DNA from: Thraustochytrium sp. TN22
Lineage: Eukaryota > Sar > Bigyra > Thraustochytrida > Thraustochytriidae
Direction: 5' to 3'
Length of the DNA stretch: 64,000 nt
NCBI GenBank assembly: GCA_013306675.1
Contig: JABLUY010000105.1
Coordinates: 54,860-118,859, forward strand
Positions 1 to 8,125 of the stretch are shown here, piece by piece (position 1 is the first letter of the stretch; every line of letters starts with the position of its first letter). The position numbers and the translations under genes are program-made. The notes under the pieces were generated by a model that saw only the letters and a program-made list of their open reading frames with translations, had not been told where the DNA came from and searched no databases.

Positions 1-1
1 C

Positions 2-127
2 GGGCTCAACACCGTGCTCACGCCCACCTTCAAGCTCGTGCGCAACAAGGCCCGCGACTACTTTGCGCCGGAGATCGAGGCCATGTACGCTGACATCCTC
101 GCCACGGACCCGGTCTCCAAGCTCTGA
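2..127 (+). CDS. Long-chain acyl-CoA synthetase, C-terminal end only (5' end outside window)
   Basis: The frame enters from the window edge and ends at TGA (125-127). Its roughly 41 residues match the C-terminus of the complete synthetase at 1195-3192 almost codon for codon; the shared part includes FKLVRNKARDYFAPEIEAMY. Differences are mostly third-position changes. The last residues diverge (ATDPVSKL here, ATASKL in the complete copy). It is therefore a tandem paralogue lying just upstream of, and co-oriented with, the complete gene. The final codons and stop lie inside the first unit of a 36-bp repeat. The catalytic part is outside the window, so activity cannot be judged. Confidence 0.85.
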   Translation, partial: GLNTVLTPTFKLVRNKARDYFAPEIEAMYADILATDPVSKL

Positions 128-217
128 TGCGAAGCATCCACGTAGCCGGTCTCCAAGCTCTGATGCGAAGCATCCACGGGGCCGGTCTCCAAGCTCTGAT
201 GCAATTCATCCACGTAG
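110..217. repeat. 36-bp minisatellite, three units, beginning inside the synthetase stop region
   Basis: Three head-to-tail units lie at about 110-145, 146-181 and 182-217. Each begins CCGGTCTCCAAGCTCTGATG. The first unit encodes the last codons (PVSKL) and stop of the upstream synthetase, and units 2 and 3 follow the stop. The third unit differs slightly (GCAATTCATC instead of GCGAAGCATC). The period is a multiple of three, so each unit repeats an in-frame SKL-stop. Confidence 0.9.
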
Positions 218-1194
218 CCTAATTTAAACGCGTTTGAGCGCCGCATTGCTTTCCCTTGCGACCGCCTTCGCGCCACGACGCGCGCCGCGACGACCACGCT
301 CCGCGTCCTCGTGCCCTGCATCTAGTAGAGTAGCTGGCCCGCTCGTTCTAGCTAGCTTTGCTTCCAATGCCAATCACAGCGCGCGGCTCGCTCAGGCTGT
401 GTCCCTCGCAGCGGTCCCTCGCCCTCGCCGTGGCCCTGCTGGCCGCCGCCATGGCCGCCGCCATGGCCGCCGCCATGCCGCGCCGCTCCTTTCCATCGGC
501 GCTCGCCGCGAGGCCGGCCGGGCGGGCCAGCCAGCCTGGCCGAGCCGGCAGCGCCCGCGGCGCGGCGACTTGGCAAAGTCGGAGGCGCGCCGGCGACCGA
601 CCGTGATTGCACGGGCTCGGAGCGCAATTTCGCAGCGTGACCCGGCGGGGCTGGACGCGGCACGCGCGGCGGCGATGTTGGATCAGCAAGCAACGTGGGT
701 GCGATCACGACTCGTCGAGCGGCGACGATGAGCGCGGCATTGCGGCGACTTGGCAACTGCCACCGCCGCCTGGCGAGCGCGGCCGAGGGCAGCAGGTGGC
801 GCGCAACGGCAGCCGGGCAGCCTGCAAGAGCGTGCGGGCTTGCGAGGCATCCGATCGATCCATCGCCGGCGGGCCCATCGGGCGTCAACGAAGTCTGCGA
901 TGCGATGCGATGCGGTGCGGTGCGTGCGTGCGTGGCTCGCTGCGACGAGTTCGTGGTCAGAGAGAGAGAGCAAGATCGAGATCGAGACGCCGGTGCTAAC
1001 TTCTTGGCCAAAACTGGTAATGTAGCTGACCTGTCAGGTCGTATCTGGATCATTTCGGCGGCGCGCACTGCAGTGCAGTGCAGTGCAGGCAGAGTTGAGA
1101 GTCAAGAGCTGGCTGGCAGAGCAGAACCGCAAAGCAAAGTCGGCGAGGCGAAGGCGAAGGCGAAGAGCGGCGGAGGCAGGCAGCAGCGCGCAGG
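218..1194. other. Intergenic region upstream of the acyl-CoA synthetase
   Basis: No convincing gene is visible. It holds a perfect 12-bp tandem repeat (GCCGCCGCCATG, three units, 442-477), a GATGC/GTGCG-rich run near 896-930, a short GA run near 960, and a GCAGT run near 1068-1090. The 5' UTR and promoter of the synthetase must lie here, but I can point to no specific element. Confidence 0.6.
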
Positions 1195-3192
1195 ATGGAG
1201 GTGACGAGCGTGGAGGTGCCCGGGTCGGCGCGGCCGGACCTCGGGTACGGAGGCGCGCGGCGCAGCTCGCTGCAGAGCGGGCCGCAGCTGCACCTGGACG
1301 GGCACTACACGCTGTACGAGGTGCTGGCGAGCGCCGTGGCCAAGCACGGCGCGCGCAAGTGCCTGGGCACGCGCGTGCGCGGCAAGGATGGCGCGCCCGC
1401 CGGGTTCGAGTGGATGACGTACAAGCAGATGGGCGAGCGAGGCGTGGCCTTCGGCGCCGGCCTGGCGGCGCTGCGGCTGTGCGAGCCGAGCGAGGATGGC
1501 CTGCGTGGGCTGGGGTTCTTCGCCAAGAACCGCGCCGAGTGGATGATCGGCGACTACGGCTGCTACGAGCAGGGCGTGGTGCCGGTGCCCATGTACGACA
1601 CGCTGGGCGCGGAGAGCGTCGAGTACGTCGTGCGGCAGACCGAGATCAAGACGGTGGTCTGCACGTCGGCGGAGGTGGGCCGCCTGGCGGAGGTGGCCAG
1701 CAAGGGCCTGCTGACGGCGGCTGTGCTCATGGACGACAACACGCTGTCGGCCGCGGAGCTGGCGCGCCTGCGCGAGGAGGCCAAGCCGGCGGGCCTGGCC
1801 ATTTACGGCTTCCGCGAGGTGGAGGACGCGGGCCGCGCCACGCCGTGCCCCAAGCTGCTGCCGCGCGGCGATGACGTCGCCTTCTTCTGCTACACGAGCG
1901 GCACGACGGGCGACCCCAAGGGTGCCATGATCCGCCACCGCGGCGTCATCAGCTGCCTGGCGGCCTTCCGCGACATGGGCATCGACCTGTCGCCGGACGA
2001 CGTGCACCTGAGCTACCTGCCGCTGCCGCACGTCTTCGAGCGCGGCATGATTTACTCGGTGCTGGCGCGCGGCGGCGCCGTCGGCTTCTTCAGCGGCGAC
2101 ACGCAGCTCATCGTGGACGATCTCGTCGCGCTGCGCCCCACCTTTTTCCCGTCCGTGCCGCGTCTGCTCAACCGCATCTACGACAAGCTGCGCGCCGGCG
2201 TCGAGGAGGCTGGCGGCGCCAAGAAGTGGCTCTTCGACAAGGCCTTGGCCGCCAAGATCGCCGGCCTCGAGCACGGCAGCTTCACGCACCCGGTCTGGGA
2301 CCGCCTGGTCTTCAACGCCGTCAAGGCCAAGGTCGGCCTGGACCGCGTCAAGCTCATCGCCACCGGGTCGGCGCCTATCGCCGGCCACGTGCTGCAGTTC
2401 CTGCGCGCCGTCTTCGGCTGCCCCGTCGTCGAGGGCTACGGCATGACCGAGTCCTCCGTGCTCATCAGCCTCGGCACGCTCAGCGACTGCACCGTGGGCC
2501 ACGTTGGCCTCCCGGCCACTTGTTGCGAGGTCCGCCTCGCCGACGTCCCGGACATGGGCTACCACTGCACCGACACGGAGCACAACGGCCAGCCGTGCCA
2601 GGGCCGCGGCGAGATCTGCTTCCGCGGGCCCAACGTCTTCAAGGAGTACTACAAGATGCCGGACAAGACCGCTGAGACCATTGACGCCGACGGCTGGGTG
2701 CACACCGGCGACATTGGGCTCTGGACGCCCGAGAACAAGCTGCGCATCGTCGACCGCAAGAAGAACATCTTCAAGCTCGCGCAGGCCGAGTACGTCGCGC
2801 CCGAGAAGGTCGAGAACATCTTGCTGCGCTCCCCGCTGGCCGCGCAGATGTTCGTCTACGGCGACTCGCTGCAGAGCTGCGTCGTAGCCATCGTCGTCCC
2901 GGACGCCGACGTGCTCAAGGCGCGCGGCATGAACCCCGCGGACGCCGCCACCAAGCAGGCCATCTTCGACTCGCTGGTCAAGGAGGCCAAGGACGCCAAG
3001 CTCAACGGCTTCGAGATCCCCAAGCGCATTCACGTCTGCCCCGACGAGCTCAACTTGCTGCCGGACCGTAACGGGCTCAACACGGTGCTCACGCCCACCT
3101 TTAAGCTCGTGCGCAACAAGGCCCGCGACTACTTTGCGCCGGAGATCGAGGCCATGTACGCCGACATCCAGGCCACCGCCTCCAAGCTCTAA
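1195..3192 (+). CDS. Long-chain acyl-CoA synthetase (ACSL/LACS type)
   Basis: 665 residues, the usual length for eukaryotic long-chain acyl-CoA synthetases, which use ATP and CoA to activate free fatty acids through an acyl-AMP. The AMP-binding P-loop motif YTSGTTGDPKGAM lies near residue 231. It is followed by LSYLPLPHVFERG, the adenylation motif GYGMTES, the hinge region WVHTGDIG and DRKKNIFKLAQAEYVAPEK. These elements and their order identify the ACSL family. The start ATG (AGGATGG context) is the first in frame ahead of the conserved N-terminus. No signal peptide is visible and the N-terminus is not clearly hydrophobic, so location is open. The C-terminus ends SKL, which fits a peroxisomal PTS1 tripeptide; the upstream copy ends the same way. 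It is the second of at least two tandem copies. Confidence 0.93.
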   Translation: MEVTSVEVPGSARPDLGYGGARRSSLQSGPQLHLDGHYTLYEVLASAVAKHGARKCLGTRVRGKDGAPAGFEWMTYKQMGERGVAFGAGLAALRLCEPSEDGLRGLGFFAKNRAEWMIGDYGCYEQGVVPVPMYDTLGAESVEYVVRQTEIKTVVCTSAEVGRLAEVASKGLLTAAVLMDDNTLSAAELARLREEAKPAGLAIYGFREVEDAGRATPCPKLLPRGDDVAFFCYTSGTTGDPKGAMIRHRGVISCLAAFRDMGIDLSPDDVHLSYLPLPHVFERGMIYSVLARGGAVGFFSGDTQLIVDDLVALRPTFFPSVPRLLNRIYDKLRAGVEEAGGAKKWLFDKALAAKIAGLEHGSFTHPVWDRLVFNAVKAKVGLDRVKLIATGSAPIAGHVLQFLRAVFGCPVVEGYGMTESSVLISLGTLSDCTVGHVGLPATCCEVRLADVPDMGYHCTDTEHNGQPCQGRGEICFRGPNVFKEYYKMPDKTAETIDADGWVHTGDIGLWTPENKLRIVDRKKNIFKLAQAEYVAPEKVENILLRSPLAAQMFVYGDSLQSCVVAIVVPDADVLKARGMNPADAATKQAIFDSLVKEAKDAKLNGFEIPKRIHVCPDELNLLPDRNGLNTVLTPTFKLVRNKARDYFAPEIEAMYADIQATASKL

Positions 3193-3694
3193 CTTAAACT
3201 ATAGCGCGCGTACGCGTGCGCGTGCGCCTACGCCTACGCGTACGCGTACGCGGCGCAAGAAGCGAAAAATCAAACCACACTGCACAAAGCACAAAGAAGG
3301 GACACGAAAAAGAAGGGGCACATCGCAACAGAAGAAAGTACTCGCCTGGCTGCCCGCACCACAGGCCGACTTGCACGTCCTGCCCTCCCTCCCTCCCTGG
3401 GCCTGCGTCGTCACCGCCGCCTCTGCGATGATGATGCACAGCAGTGAAGCAGGCAAGTGAACTGCACTGCGAGCCAGGTGCACCGCGAGCCAGGCCGGGT
3501 GTTGCTGTCGCCGCACCGCGCAAACAGTGTCCGTCCCATCGAGATCAAGACCCAACCGGCGCCGGCGCTGGCCTCGCGAGCGAGTCTCGAGCCCTAGCGC
3601 GGCGTCACGCCATCATGGGCCACGTCTAGCTCGCTGTACGCTCGGGGCGGCGCAGCAGCAGCAGACTCTTGTCTCGACCCGGACTCGCGCCGCC
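3193..3694. other. Intergenic region between the synthetase and the first LACTB-like gene
   Basis: No gene is seen. An alternating purine-pyrimidine run of GCGCGTACGCGTGCGC type covers about 3204-3252. A pyrimidine-rich run lies near 3380-3400. The start of the next gene has the strong context CGCCGCCATGG. Confidence 0.5.
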
Positions 3695-5161
3695 ATGGGC
3701 GTGTCCCCCTCGACGCTGCGCAGCGTGGTGCGCGTGCTCATCGTCAAGGAGGTGCTGCTGGCCGGGGCCAATGGAATCAAGAAGGCGCGCGTGGCGGCGC
3801 TCACTGCCGTGCTCGTGGTGCTGGCCGCCGGCGCCGGCGGCGTGAGGCACCCGCTTTGGGCGCGCGTGCTGGGCATCGGCAAGTACGTGGTCAAGGGAGA
3901 GGTGCACGGGACCGTGGCGCCGGGCTTCGAGGCCGTGCGCGAGGCCTTCCAGCGCAACGTGGACGAGGGCATGGAGCGCGGCGCACAGCTCGTCGTGTAC
4001 CACAAGGGCGAGAAGGTCGTGGACCTGTACGGCGGCACGCTGGGCGCGGACTACGACGGCGACAGCCTGCAGCTCATCTTCAGCTGCACCAAAAACCTGG
4101 GCGCCCTCTTCGTGGCGCGCGCCGTCGAGGAGGGCCGCCTCACGTACGAGACACGCGTAGCCGAAATCTGGCCCGAGTTCGCGCAGCACGGCAAGGACCG
4201 CATCACGGTCGCCGACGTGCTGCGCCACGAGGCCGGCCTCGCCTACTTCCCCAACGGAGAGCGCTTGCACTATGCACTGGCGCATCGTGACAGGCTGGAC
4301 GAGCTCGCCGCCTACATGGCGGCGCAGCCGCCCATTTGGGCGCACACGAAAGACATCGAGCCGGGTGCTCGCGCGTACCACGCCGTGACGCGCGGCTTCA
4401 TCCTCCAGGAAATCCTGCGCCGCGTCGACCCGCGCGGCCGTAGCCTGGGCGTGCAGGTGCGCGAGGACCTCACTGAGCCGCTGGGCGTCACGCTGGCGCT
4501 CGGCGAGCCAACGCACGAGGAGAAGCGCCGCATCTCCCCGCTCAAGTTCGTGTCGGAGCCCGAGGTCGCCGCGCGCTTCCTGGTCAAGGCAGCGCTCGGG
4601 CAGGCGCTGCCGGACGACCTGCCGCGCACGCTGGCCTTCATCCAAAAGGGCTCGCCGGTCAGAAATGGCCTCTTCAGCGTCTCGCGCCAGGGCCTGGCAA
4701 ACAAGAAGGAATACTTCAACGAAGAGCTCTACCACGCCACGGAGGTGCCCTCCTCGAACGGGCTGTCCAACGCGCGCTCGCTCGCCAAGATCGCCGACCG
4801 CATCGCGCGCCGCGAGCTCTTCAAGCCCGAGACGCACGAGGCCATGGAGGCCGGCGCCGTCATCGCACGCGATCACATCATCCACGCCGAAACCTCCTTC
4901 ACGCAGGGCGGTGTCTGCGTCTTTGGCTCCGGGCCCGGCCGGCCCTGGCACCCTGTCACCGAGGGCCACATCGGCTGGGGCGGCTTCGGCGGCAACATGT
5001 GGACCTGGGACCCGACCGAGCAGGTTGCCTTCGCCTATCTGCAAAACGGCAGCATGACGGGCTCCATCCTCGGCTTTCGCGACCAGCGCTGCCTGCGGCT
5101 CACGAAGGCCCTGCGCGCCTGCCTTGACAAGGTCAAATCCACGCCCAAGGCAAACCTCTAA
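3695..5161 (+). CDS. LACTB-like serine beta-lactamase-fold protein, tandem copy 1
   Basis: 488 residues. The fold is that of class C beta-lactamases, esterases and the LACTB family, which use an acyl-serine mechanism. The nucleophile motif is S130-C-T-K133 (Ser-x-x-Lys). The second motif Tyr is Y228 in ARAYHAVTRGF, and the third (His-x-Gly) is GHIGWGGFGG near the C-terminus. All three elements needed for catalysis are present. Residues about 30-48 (RVAALTAVLVVLAAGAGGV) form one hydrophobic helix, suggesting an N-terminal membrane anchor or uncleaved signal. I chose the ATG at 3695 because every paralogue begins there with MGVxxSTLR and it has a Kozak-like context. Substrate is unknown; a lipid or peptide ester is possible by family analogy. 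It is the first of five co-oriented copies. Confidence 0.88.
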   Translation: MGVSPSTLRSVVRVLIVKEVLLAGANGIKKARVAALTAVLVVLAAGAGGVRHPLWARVLGIGKYVVKGEVHGTVAPGFEAVREAFQRNVDEGMERGAQLVVYHKGEKVVDLYGGTLGADYDGDSLQLIFSCTKNLGALFVARAVEEGRLTYETRVAEIWPEFAQHGKDRITVADVLRHEAGLAYFPNGERLHYALAHRDRLDELAAYMAAQPPIWAHTKDIEPGARAYHAVTRGFILQEILRRVDPRGRSLGVQVREDLTEPLGVTLALGEPTHEEKRRISPLKFVSEPEVAARFLVKAALGQALPDDLPRTLAFIQKGSPVRNGLFSVSRQGLANKKEYFNEELYHATEVPSSNGLSNARSLAKIADRIARRELFKPETHEAMEAGAVIARDHIIHAETSFTQGGVCVFGSGPGRPWHPVTEGHIGWGGFGGNMWTWDPTEQVAFAYLQNGSMTGSILGFRDQRCLRLTKALRACLDKVKSTPKANL

Positions 5162-5188
5162 TGCGTTGTGCTCCCATCAAGAACAAGG

Positions 5189-5327
5189 GCCTTCGCCTGT
5201 CTGCAAAACGGCAGCGGGGTGGGCTCTATCTATCCTCAGCTTTGGCAACTAGCGCTGCCTGCGGCTCATCAAGGCCCTGCGCGCCTGCTTTGACAAGGTC
5301 AGCTCCGCGCCCGAGATCAATCTCTAG
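5189..5327 (+). pseudogene. Decayed C-terminal fragment of a LACTB-like gene
   Basis: This stretch aligns base by base with the last 135 bases of copy 1 (5027-5161): GCCTTCGCCT, CTGCAAAACGGCAGC, AGCGCTGCCTGCGGCTCA, AAGGCCCTGCGCGCCTGC and TGACAAGGTC are shared. It carries scattered substitutions and a 4-base insertion (TATC duplicated near 5227) that breaks the frame, and ends in TAG where copy 1 ends in TAA. No other part of the gene remains, so it is the residue of a lost sixth copy or a partial duplication. Confidence 0.85.
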
Positions 5328-5826
5328 TTCACTCACTGTCAACGTCACGGTGATCGGCCGCTTTGCGCCTTGCGCGTCGCCGTTGCGAAGAACTTGAGAG
5401 CACGTTACTGCAGACGAAACCTGTAAGCCAGACAAGCCCCTTCGGCGAGATGCACTTTGAGCTGCCGCGCACCAGAGCTAACCTTGCAGTTAACCTTAGT
5501 CAGAACACAAAGCCTTCCCAACCTGCTCCAGCCTGATGGACTGTGAAAGTTTTTAACGAGCCAGAGACCTCCGAGCCTGCCATCACCAGTGCCGTCACTG
5601 CACGGCATCCTCGCGCGGCTCGCTCGCGCGCGAGCAAGCCCTAAACTGTAGGACGGACGTGAACCGGTGTCGTGTCCGTGTCGGCCGTGTCGGTAACATG
5701 TCCCGCCGGGCCGGTCAAGATCCATGTGCGCGCCGCGAGCTCGCGCCGCGCGAGCTCGTCTTTGGTGGCTTCGCTGTCAGTCAGTAGAGACGCAAAAGAG
5801 GGCCGCCTCGTGATCCTCCCGCGCTC

Positions 5827-5866
5827 GAGGCTCGCTCACAGCCTGCGAGGCTCGCTCACAGCCTGC
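5827..5866. repeat. 20-bp direct repeat in the leader of LACTB-like copy 2
   Basis: GAGGCTCGCTCACAGCCTGC occurs twice in perfect tandem, ending four bases before the ATG at 5871. It may be part of the 5' UTR. Confidence 0.85.
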
Positions 5867-5870
5867 GACC

Positions 5871-7340
5871 ATGGGCGTGTCCGCGTCGACGCTGCGCAGC
5901 GCCGTGCGCGCGCTCATCGTCAAGGAGGTCCTGCTGGTGGGACCCAACGGCGTCAAGAAGGCGCGCGTGGCGGCGCTGGCCTTGGTGCTCGTGGCCCTGG
6001 CCGCCGGCGCCGGAGGCGTGAGACACCCGCTCTGGGCGCGCGTGCTGGGCGTCGGCAAGTACGTGGTCAAGGGAGAGGTGCACGGGACTGTGGCGCCCGG
6101 CTTCGAGGCCGTACGCAAGGCCTTCCAGCGCAACGTGGATGATGGCATGGAGCGCGGCGCGCAGCTCGTCATCTACCACAAGGGCGAGAAGGTGGTGGAC
6201 CTCTATGGCGGTACGCTCGGGTCCGACTACGACGGCGACAGCCTGCAGGTGATCTTTAGCTGCACCAAGAATTTTGGCGCCCTCCTCATCGCGCGCGCCG
6301 TTGAGGATGGTCGCCTCACGTACGACACACGTGTCGCCGAAATCTGGCCCGAGTTCGCGCAGAACGGCAAGGACCGTATCACCATCGCCGACGTCATGCG
6401 CCACGAAGCCGGCCTCGCCTACTTCGAGGACGGCACCAAGCTGCCCTATGAGCTGGCGCGCCGCGACCGTCTTGACGAACTCGCGGCCTTCATGGCGGCG
6501 CAGCCGCCCATCTGGACCTTTGACAAAGAAGTCCCGCCGGGCGCCCGCGTGTACCACGCGCTGACGCGAGGCTTTCTCTTGCAGGAGATCTTGCGCCGGG
6601 TCGACCCTCGCGGCCGCAGCCTGGGCGTCCAGGTGCGCGAGGACATTGCAGAGCCGCTCGGTGTCGCCGCGTCGATTGGCGAGCCCACCGCCGAGGAGAA
6701 ACAGCGCCTGTCCCTCCTCAAGTTCGTCTCGGTGCCCTACGTTATTGTGCGTCACTACGTGAAACGCGCGCTCTTCCAGGCGCTGCCGGATGACATCCCG
6801 CGCTTCAAGAGCTACGGCGACCCGAACTCGCGCCTCCTGAAGATCTTCAAGTGCGTCTCGCTCAAGGGGCTGGCTAATGAGGAGGAGTACTTCAACGAGG
6901 ACAGCTTCATCGCTACCGAGGTCCCGTCGGCCAATGCGCTGTCCAACGCGCGCTCGCTCGCCAAGATCGCTGACCAGGTCGCACGCCGCCAGCTCTTCAA
7001 GCCCGAGACCCACGAGGCCATGGAGGCCGACGCCATCGTTGCATACGACCACGTCATGTTCGCCGAAACCGCCTTCACCCAGGGCGGCGTCGGCCTCTTT
7101 GGCACGGGCGCCGGCCGGCCCTGGCACCCGGCCACCGAGGGCCACATTGGCTGGGGCGGCTTTGGCGGTAATCAATGGACCTGGAACCCGGAGGAAGAGC
7201 TCGGCTTCGCCTACTTGCAGAACGGCAACATGACGGGCTCCATTCTCGGTTTCCGCGACCAGCGCTGCCTACGGATCGCCAAGGCTCTCCGTGCCTCACT
7301 CGATGGTCTCAAGGCCAAGGCCAAGGCCAAGGCTCAATAG
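5871..7340 (+). CDS. LACTB-like serine beta-lactamase-fold protein, tandem copy 2
   Basis: 489 residues, collinear with copy 1. The nucleophile motif is S130-C-T-K, the second-motif Tyr is in ARVYHALTRGF, and the third motif is GHIGWGGFGG. The N-terminal hydrophobic helix (RVAALALVLVALAAGAGGV) is kept. The C-terminus is a lysine/alanine tail (KAKAKAKAQ) unlike the other copies. The central region (about residues 285-345) diverges most from its neighbours and may shape substrate choice. The start ATG follows a perfect 20-bp direct repeat. It looks intact and capable of the family chemistry; the natural substrate is unknown. Confidence 0.88.
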   Translation: MGVSASTLRSAVRALIVKEVLLVGPNGVKKARVAALALVLVALAAGAGGVRHPLWARVLGVGKYVVKGEVHGTVAPGFEAVRKAFQRNVDDGMERGAQLVIYHKGEKVVDLYGGTLGSDYDGDSLQVIFSCTKNFGALLIARAVEDGRLTYDTRVAEIWPEFAQNGKDRITIADVMRHEAGLAYFEDGTKLPYELARRDRLDELAAFMAAQPPIWTFDKEVPPGARVYHALTRGFLLQEILRRVDPRGRSLGVQVREDIAEPLGVAASIGEPTAEEKQRLSLLKFVSVPYVIVRHYVKRALFQALPDDIPRFKSYGDPNSRLLKIFKCVSLKGLANEEEYFNEDSFIATEVPSANALSNARSLAKIADQVARRQLFKPETHEAMEADAIVAYDHVMFAETAFTQGGVGLFGTGAGRPWHPATEGHIGWGGFGGNQWTWNPEEELGFAYLQNGNMTGSILGFRDQRCLRIAKALRASLDGLKAKAKAKAQ

Positions 7341-8125
7341 TGTTACAGTGTTGCAGCAGCAAAAGCCTGAGCTCTCGATTTTTTTTGGTCGCTGCTGTCC
7401 GTCTGGCAGACTGGCTTGGGCGCGCGCGCGTTGCGCCGTGGGGCCCGTGTCTGACGTGTCAACGCCCAGGCTGCCCAGCCCGGACCAGCCGCGCCCTTCT
7501 TGGTTGCGCGGCGTTGCGCGACCGATCACGTAACTTGCTCAAGTGCTAGCTTGGAAAAAGCAAGCGCTTTCAGCTGTTTCCAGCTCGCAATCGTGAGCAC
7601 GCTCGACTCGAGCCGTCAGCACGGTGAGCACGTTGGGCACAGGCACGGTCGAGCCATGAATCGGTTTCCCCCTGCAGCCTTGCAATCCCGGCCGGGTCGC
7701 TTGACGCCCGCCGACGATCGGATCATGGTCCGGCGCGGCGAATGGGCGTGGTCCGGCACGCGTCGGCGAAGTCCCGCGACGCGCCGACAGGGCCAAATCC
7801 TGCACCGCGACCTCGTTCGCGGGCCAAGATCCGCGAAAACAGGTGACCACAGTTGTGTAGTAAGGTGCTGGCCCGGCCTGGCCGGCGACATGGCGATGGT
7901 TCGTGGACCCGGCGGTGGCGAGGACACCCAAGAGAGCATCGCCAAGTGTCGCCGCTGCCCTGGGGATGCATGCCAGACGGTGTTTGCGGAGATGTTTGCG
8001 ATGAAGGCTGGTGCTAGCTCGCGCACGGGAGCGCGACCGCTCGCTCGCTCGCCCGCTCGCCCGCTCGCCCGCTCAGGACTCCAGCAAAACGACATTGGGA
8101 GTGAACCATCCAAAGAAGCGCAAAG
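7341..8125. other. Intergenic region between LACTB-like copies 2 and 3
   Basis: No gene is recognised. A CTCGC-type simple repeat (CGCTCGCTCGCCCGCTCGCC and similar) lies at about 8036-8075, some 50-90 bases before the next start. Related CTCG runs precede copies 4 and 5. Confidence 0.5.

Larger units (their letters stand above)
5162..5870. other. Intergenic region between LACTB-like copies 1 and 2
   Basis: It contains the decayed gene tail at 5189-5327, a 16-bp motif GCGCGCGAGCAAGCCC (5626-5641) also found upstream of copy 5, and a perfect 20-bp direct repeat (5827-5866) ending just before the next start codon. Nothing else is recognised. Confidence 0.6.

Noticed and set aside
1102-3033. Long open frame on the minus strand opposite the acyl-CoA synthetase (about 640 codons), and similar antisense frames opposite the LACTB-like genes
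   Set aside because: They mirror real genes with G/C third positions, have low-complexity Arg/Ala/Leu composition, and match no family. They are a composition effect.
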